Below are positions 60,708 through 64,000 of a stretch of DNA of 64,000 nucleotides, piece after piece. The notes beneath the pieces were generated by a model. It saw only the letters and a program-made list of their open reading frames with translations, was not told where the DNA came from and made no database searches. The position numbers and the translations under genes are program-made. Numbering within the stretch: the first letter of the stretch is position 1; each line of letters opens with the position of its first letter. This DNA is from Aromatoleum buckelii (GTDB lineage Bacteria > Pseudomonadota > Gammaproteobacteria > Burkholderiales > Rhodocyclaceae), in the NCBI RefSeq assembly GCF_012910785.2, contig NZ_WTVH02000008.1:248001-312000 (forward strand), given 5' to 3'.

Positions 60708-60989
60708 ATGAAGCCGAGCGAAGCTTTGCGCCGCCACCGTGCTGAGATCCTCGCGCTCGCGACTCGTCATCGTGCGCACAACGTGCACGTGTTCGGATCG
60801 GTGAGCCGCGGCGACGACAGCGATCTCGATCTGCTCGTCGAATTCGGTCCCGACGCGAGTTTGTTCGACGCTTTTGCGCTTCAGGAGGAACTCGAATCGC
60901 TGCTCGCGCTGAAGGTCGAAGTGGCAACGCCGGACGGCCTGCACCCGTTGATCCGGACCGAAGTGATGCGCGAGGCGAGGCCGCTGTGA
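60708..60989 (+). CDS. MNT-domain nucleotidyltransferase antitoxin (MntA-like)
   Basis: 93 residues. The minimal nucleotidyltransferase motif FGSVSRGDDSDLDLLVEF supplies the G-S pair and both catalytic aspartates. Proteins of this type pair with HEPN toxins and neutralise them, in studied cases by AMPylation. It begins 6 bases after parA and overlaps the following HEPN gene (GTGA). The antitoxin frame is intact. Confidence 0.85.
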   Translation: MKPSEALRRHRAEILALATRHRAHNVHVFGSVSRGDDSDLDLLVEFGPDASLFDAFALQEELESLLALKVEVATPDGLHPLIRTEVMREARPL

Positions 60990-61343
60990 GCCGAAAGGAA
61001 AAGCGCGCGGTTCCGCTGCTGATTGCCGATCTCGTGCAGGCCGCGAGGGAGATCGCCGAATACGCGGCGATCGAGCGAGGGGACTTTCTCGCCAATCGCA
61101 TGCGGCAGCGCGCCGTGATCCAATGCTTCGAGGTGATCGGCGAGGCGACGAAGAAGCTGCCGGCCTTTTCGGGCCGCACACCCTGCGCTTCCCTGGCGTT
61201 ACATGGCGGCGTTTCGCGACAAGCTCATTCACGATTATTTCGAGGTCGACTTGGACTTGGTGTGGAACACTGCAACCCGCGAGATTCCCGCAATGATTCC
61301 GTTGCTGGAAAAACTCGGCAACCTGCCCATTAAAGACGTTTGA
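60986..61343 (+). pseudogene. Frameshifted HEPN-domain toxin (HepT-like)
   Basis: From the GTG at 60986 the frame reads MSRKEKRAVPLLIADLVQAA and on to EATKKLPAF, typical HEPN. Then it runs out of register at a TTTT run (61166-61169). Removing one T gives LPAFRAAHPALPWRYM, then AAFRDKLIHDYFEVDLD with the HEPN RNase motif R-x4-H, ending at the TGA at 61341-61343. The toxin therefore seems inactivated by a one-base insertion, unless this is a sequencing error or recoding site. The unrepaired frame would end at 61333. Confidence 0.8.
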
Positions 61344-61345
61344 AG

Positions 61346-62215
61346 ATGACCCGATCCAGACTCAAAGGCCTCGGCCGCGGCCTCGACGCGCTGCTTGCCG
61401 GGAACCAGGATGACGACGCCGAGCGCGGCGAACTGCAGGCGCTCGCGGTCGGCGACCTGCGGCCCGGCAAGTACCAGCCGCGCACGCGCATGGACCCGGG
61501 TTCGCTCGAGGAGCTCGCGGCGTCGATCAAGGCGCAAGGCGTGATGCAGCCGATCCTCGTGCGGCCGGTCAATGGCTCGGCGTACGAGATCATCGCCGGC
61601 GAGCGGCGCTGGCGCGCAGCGCAGATCGCCGAGCTCGCCGATGTGCCGTGCCTGGTGCGCGAGATCCCGGACGAAGCGGCGCTGGCGATGTCGCTGATCG
61701 AGAACATCCAGCGCGAGGACCTCAACCCGCTCGAGGAAGCGGGCGGCATCCAGCGCCTCATCGACGAGTTCGGCATGACGCACCAGCAGGCTGCCGATGC
61801 GGTCGGGCGTTCGCGACCGGCGGCGTCAAACCTATTGCGTCTGCTCAATCTCGCCCGCCCGGTGCAGGAGCTGCTGATGGCAGGCGACATCGACATGGGC
61901 CATGCGCGCGCGATGCTGCCGCTCGACGGCGCCGGCCAGATCCAGCTCGCGAACCACGTCGCGGCGCGCGGGCTGTCGGTGCGCGACACCGAGCGCCTCG
62001 TGCAGCAGACGCTGAATCCGCGCCAGAAGAAGGCCGAGCGCGAACCCGATCGCGACCTGCTGCGGATCGAAGAGGACATCGCGGACGTGCTCGGGGCGAC
62101 CGTCAGGATCAAGGCGAACAAGAAAGGCGCCGGCGAAGTGACGATCCGTTTCGGCAGCCTCGACCAGCTCGACGGGTTGCTCGAGAGCCTCGGCGCGTCG
62201 AAGAGAGGCGGGTAG
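61346..62215 (+). CDS. parB: Chromosome partitioning protein ParB
   Basis: 289 residues. N-terminal ParA-interaction segment RSRLKGLGRGLDALLAG, the CTPase/ParB box IIAGERRWRAAQIAELADVP, then the helix-turn-helix THQQAADAVGRSRPAASNLL that recognises parS, and a C-terminal dimer domain. It starts 3 bases after the repaired stop of the HEPN reading frame. A TTG at 61340 is an alternative start. Confidence 0.96.
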   Translation: MTRSRLKGLGRGLDALLAGNQDDDAERGELQALAVGDLRPGKYQPRTRMDPGSLEELAASIKAQGVMQPILVRPVNGSAYEIIAGERRWRAAQIAELADVPCLVREIPDEAALAMSLIENIQREDLNPLEEAGGIQRLIDEFGMTHQQAADAVGRSRPAASNLLRLLNLARPVQELLMAGDIDMGHARAMLPLDGAGQIQLANHVAARGLSVRDTERLVQQTLNPRQKKAEREPDRDLLRIEEDIADVLGATVRIKANKKGAGEVTIRFGSLDQLDGLLESLGASKRGG

Positions 62216-62358
62216 GCGGTCACATGGCGGGTCGGACTCGGAGGCGCAGCGAGACGGCTTCGCATTGACTTGCTTGCGGGGTGTACCAGAATGACAGGGG
62301 CACGGCTCGCACGCTGAAGCGGCGGACGGGGACGCTTCGATCGGCAGGGAGGACGGCG

Positions 62359-63108
62359 ATGATCTTCCGGCAGCTCTTCGAACCGCTGTCGAGCACCTAC
62401 ACATACCTGCTCGGCTGCGAGGACACCGGCGCGGCCGTGCTGATCGACCCGGTCGTCAACGCGATCGAGCGCGACCTCGCGCTGATCGCCGAACTGCGGC
62501 TACGGCTCGAACTCACGCTCGACACGCACATCCATGCGGACCACATCACTGCGGCGCGCCACCTGAAAGAGCGTGTCGGCAGCCGCATCGCCGCGCCGGC
62601 GATCGACCGGCTGCCGTGCGTCGAAGTGCCGGTCGAAGAAGGCCGGCCGGTCGCGGTCGGCAGCATTACGCTGCAGCCGCTGCACACTCCCGGCCACACT
62701 GACGGGCATTTCGCCTACGTGTGTGGCGACCGGGTGTTTACCGGCGATGCGCTGCTGATCGACGGCTGCGGCCGCACCGATTTCCAGAGCGGCGACGCGG
62801 CGGCGCTGTACCGCAGCGTGCGCGAGAAACTTTTCACGCTGCCCGACGAGCACCTCGTCTATCCGGCGCACGACTACCAGGGCCGCCGGGTGTCGTCGAT
62901 CGCGCAGGAACGCACCCGCAATCCGCGCCTCGGCGGCGAGCGCACGCTCGACGAGTTCCGCGACATCATGGCCGAACTGAAACTGCCCTACCCGAAGTTC
63001 ATCGACTACGCGGTGCCCGGCAACCGCGAATGCGGCGTCTGTCCGCAGGGGCTGCCCGACGAACTCCAGGCCTACTGCGGACGCATGAGCGAAAGCCGGC
63101 AAGGCTAA
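62359..63108 (+). CDS. Persulfide dioxygenase-like metallo-beta-lactamase-fold protein
   Basis: 249 residues. Metal motif THIHADH (His57, His59, Asp61, His62), then HTPGHTDGHF and FTGDALLIDGCGRTDFQSG. The last segment is a hallmark of the ETHE1/persulfide dioxygenase branch rather than of glyoxalase II. It would oxidise glutathione persulfide to sulfite. There is no fused rhodanese domain. ATG at 62359 chosen because the conserved sequence (MIFRQLFEPLSSTYTYLLG) begins there, with GGGAGGA upstream. Confidence 0.88.
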   Translation: MIFRQLFEPLSSTYTYLLGCEDTGAAVLIDPVVNAIERDLALIAELRLRLELTLDTHIHADHITAARHLKERVGSRIAAPAIDRLPCVEVPVEEGRPVAVGSITLQPLHTPGHTDGHFAYVCGDRVFTGDALLIDGCGRTDFQSGDAAALYRSVREKLFTLPDEHLVYPAHDYQGRRVSSIAQERTRNPRLGGERTLDEFRDIMAELKLPYPKFIDYAVPGNRECGVCPQGLPDELQAYCGRMSESRQG

Positions 63109-63123
63109 CCGCCGCGACACACA

Positions 63124-63170
63124 CACTGCCGTTCCCCGGGCGGGCGGTGCCCTCCCGGGGAACGGCAGTG
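63124..63170. terminator. Perfect 17-bp inverted repeat
   Basis: CACTGCCGTTCCCCGGG (63124-63140), 13-base loop, CCCGGGGAACGGCAGTG (63154-63170), starting 15 bases after the preceding stop. A very stable hairpin that may end transcription or protect the 3' end. With no T-run it could equally be a REP-type dispersed element. Confidence 0.55.
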
Positions 63171-63293
63171 CCGGCGTAGCCCGCGCTCTCCGCCGGCGCT
63201 TCGCCCGCCCTTCGCCCCTCCCGCACTCCCCGCAACTCCTGCAGCCCCGGCACGCTCCGGTCGATGGCCGCCGCGTGCAGTTCGAAAAATCCC

Positions 63294-63321
63294 TTGACTT
63301 CCCTTCCTTGAAGGCCACAAT
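63294..63321 (+). promoter_or_regulatory. Putative promoter of the RHH gene
   Basis: -35 TTGACT (63294-63299), 16-base spacer, -10 CACAAT (63316-63321). The -10 adjoins the palindrome at 63323-63338, so a bound repressor would block the promoter. Confidence 0.4.
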
Positions 63322-63322
63322 A

Positions 63323-63338
63323 CCATCCATATGGATGG
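63323..63338. promoter_or_regulatory. 16-bp palindromic operator
   Basis: CCATCCATATGGATGG, a perfect uninterrupted palindrome made of two CCATCCAT half-sites, between the putative -10 and the ribosome binding site of the ribbon-helix-helix gene. Its size and place suit autoregulation by that protein. Confidence 0.55.
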
Positions 63339-63351
63339 AGAGGAGATGGTA

Positions 63352-63768
63352 ATGAGCGTACATGAGCTGCGCCCGAAAGCGGGAGAGACGACCGAGAAGA
63401 TCACGATCAATCTCGGCGTCATCGACCTCGGGCAGATCGATCTGTTGGTACAGGAGGGCTTTTATTCGAACCGCACCGACTTCATCCGCACGGCGATCCG
63501 CAACCAGCTCGTCACGCACAACGAAGTGATCCGCAGCACCGTCGCCCGCAAGGCCTTCGTCCTCGGCCTGCAGCACTACACGCGCCGCGATCTCGAAGCG
63601 GTGCAGGCAGCCGGCGAGCAGCTCGACATCCAGGTGCTGGGGCTGGCGAGCATCGCCGCCGACGTGCCGCCCGAACTCGCGCTCGCGACGATCGAATCGA
63701 TCGTCGTGCTCGGCGCGCTGCATGCCAGCGCAGCGGTCAAGGCCGCGCTGGCAGACCGAATCAGGTGA
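63352..63768 (+). CDS. Ribbon-helix-helix (CopG-family) transcriptional regulator
   Basis: 138 residues. The ribbon-helix-helix lies at about 14-55 (EKITINLGVIDLGQIDLLVQ then NRTDFIRTAIRNQL). The C-terminal part is hydrophobic and helical (PPELALATIESIVVLGALH) and may mediate oligomerisation. Start is uncertain: ATG at 63331 lies in the palindrome, 63346 abuts the ribosome binding site, and 63352 has the best spacing to GAGAGGAG. Only 32 bases before the esterase gene, so it likely controls itself and that gene. Confidence 0.82.
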   Translation: MSVHELRPKAGETTEKITINLGVIDLGQIDLLVQEGFYSNRTDFIRTAIRNQLVTHNEVIRSTVARKAFVLGLQHYTRRDLEAVQAAGEQLDIQVLGLASIAADVPPELALATIESIVVLGALHASAAVKAALADRIR

Positions 63769-63800
63769 CCGCTTTCGCGGTCCGCAAGGAGATTCAAGCC

Positions 63801-64000
63801 ATGAATGCCAGACTCAACCCCAATCTGCTCAATCCCGACCTGCTCGAAGCCACGCGGCTGACGCGCGCCGGTCAGCTGCTCGAAGCGACCGCGCTGATCC
63901 AGCGCGCTCTCGGCGGGCGATTCGCGCCGTCGCCTGCCACCGTGCGGGCGGCCGCCACCGCTACGCCCGCTACGGACCGGGCAGGGGAGCCCCCGCTCGA
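63801..64000 (+). CDS. PHB depolymerase-family esterase (N-terminal fragment)
   Basis: About 66 residues before the window ends. MNARLNPNLLNPDLLEATRL followed by a helical ATALIQRALGG and a proline/alanine-rich linker resembles the N terminus of polyhydroxybutyrate depolymerase-type alpha/beta hydrolases. The catalytic part is outside the window. Ribosome binding site AAGGAG is upstream. Confidence 0.65.
   Translation, partial: MNARLNPNLLNPDLLEATRLTRAGQLLEATALIQRALGGRFAPSPATVRAAATATPATDRAGEPPL

Noticed and set aside
57340-62215. Search for parS (TGTTTCACGTGAAACA) near parAB
   Set aside because: No full match was noticed by eye here or elsewhere in the window. CTGTCACGTGACG at about 32776 is only superficially similar.

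Overview
This window is a GC-rich piece of a betaproteobacterial chromosome. Gene content and gene order point to Rhodocyclales, in the Aromatoleum/Azoarcus/Thauera group. The evidence is the F-type ATP synthase operon, mnmG-rsmG-parA-parB, def-fmt, LysM-dprA-smg-topB, the earP-efp pair and a glutaryl-CoA gene set. The assignment rests on recognised protein families and order; no database search was run.

Layout. 1-5.2 kb: ATP synthase operon on the minus strand (atpI-B-E-F-H-A-G-D, atpD cut by the window edge), with a well-formed sigma70 promoter in front of atpI. 5.5-6.6 kb: a divergent HD-GYP-like protein with a degenerate HD motif. 6.7-11.8 kb: semialdehyde dehydrogenase, LysR regulator, glutaryl-CoA dehydrogenase and a class III CoA-transferase, which read as a glutarate catabolic locus. 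12-18.6 kb: a four-gene signalling operon of a solute-binding lipoprotein, a membrane histidine kinase, a single-domain response regulator and a REC-REC-PAS-GAF-PAS-GGDEF-EAL protein; genes overlap at every junction. 18.7-23.4 kb: rdgC, an SRPBCC protein, rsuA, earP, efp and an unknown small protein. 23.7-29.4 kb: a double-length UvrA with four ATPase cores. 29.4-33.4 kb: a DegP-type protease, oxyR and a flavoprotein reductase. 33.5-38.9 kb: topB, smg, dprA and a LysM protein on the minus strand, divergent from def, fmt and htpX. 41.6-43 kb: an NtrC-family regulator. 43-55.2 kb: molybdenum cofactor genes (mobB, mobA, fdhD, an HTH/solute-binding regulator) next to a complete periplasmic membrane-bound formate dehydrogenase operon. 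55.4-57.1 kb: tpx and an MFS transporter. 57.3-62.2 kb: mnmG-rsmG-parA-[MNT/HEPN toxin-antitoxin pair]-parB. 62.4-64 kb: a persulfide dioxygenase-like hydrolase, a ribbon-helix-helix regulator with a 16-bp palindromic operator, and the start of a PHB depolymerase-like esterase.

How the parts work together. The mob, fdhD, TorD-like chaperone and Tat-substrate genes all serve maturation and export of the molybdenum/tungsten formate dehydrogenase, which feeds formate electrons through the ferredoxin-type beta subunit and cytochrome b gamma subunit into the quinone pool. EarP rhamnosylates Arg32 of the adjacent EF-P. OxyR, Tpx, DegP, HtpX and UvrA are stress functions.

Most notable observations: the binding-protein/kinase/c-di-GMP operon; a HEPN-MNT pair inside parAB whose HEPN toxin is broken by one extra T; the tandem UvrA; a cluster of DnaA boxes beside an AT-rich tract between rsuA and earP; the palindrome in front of the RHH regulator; and the separation of atp from mnmG-parB by about 52 kb with reversed relative orientation. 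No tRNA, rRNA, CRISPR array or insertion sequence was recognised.
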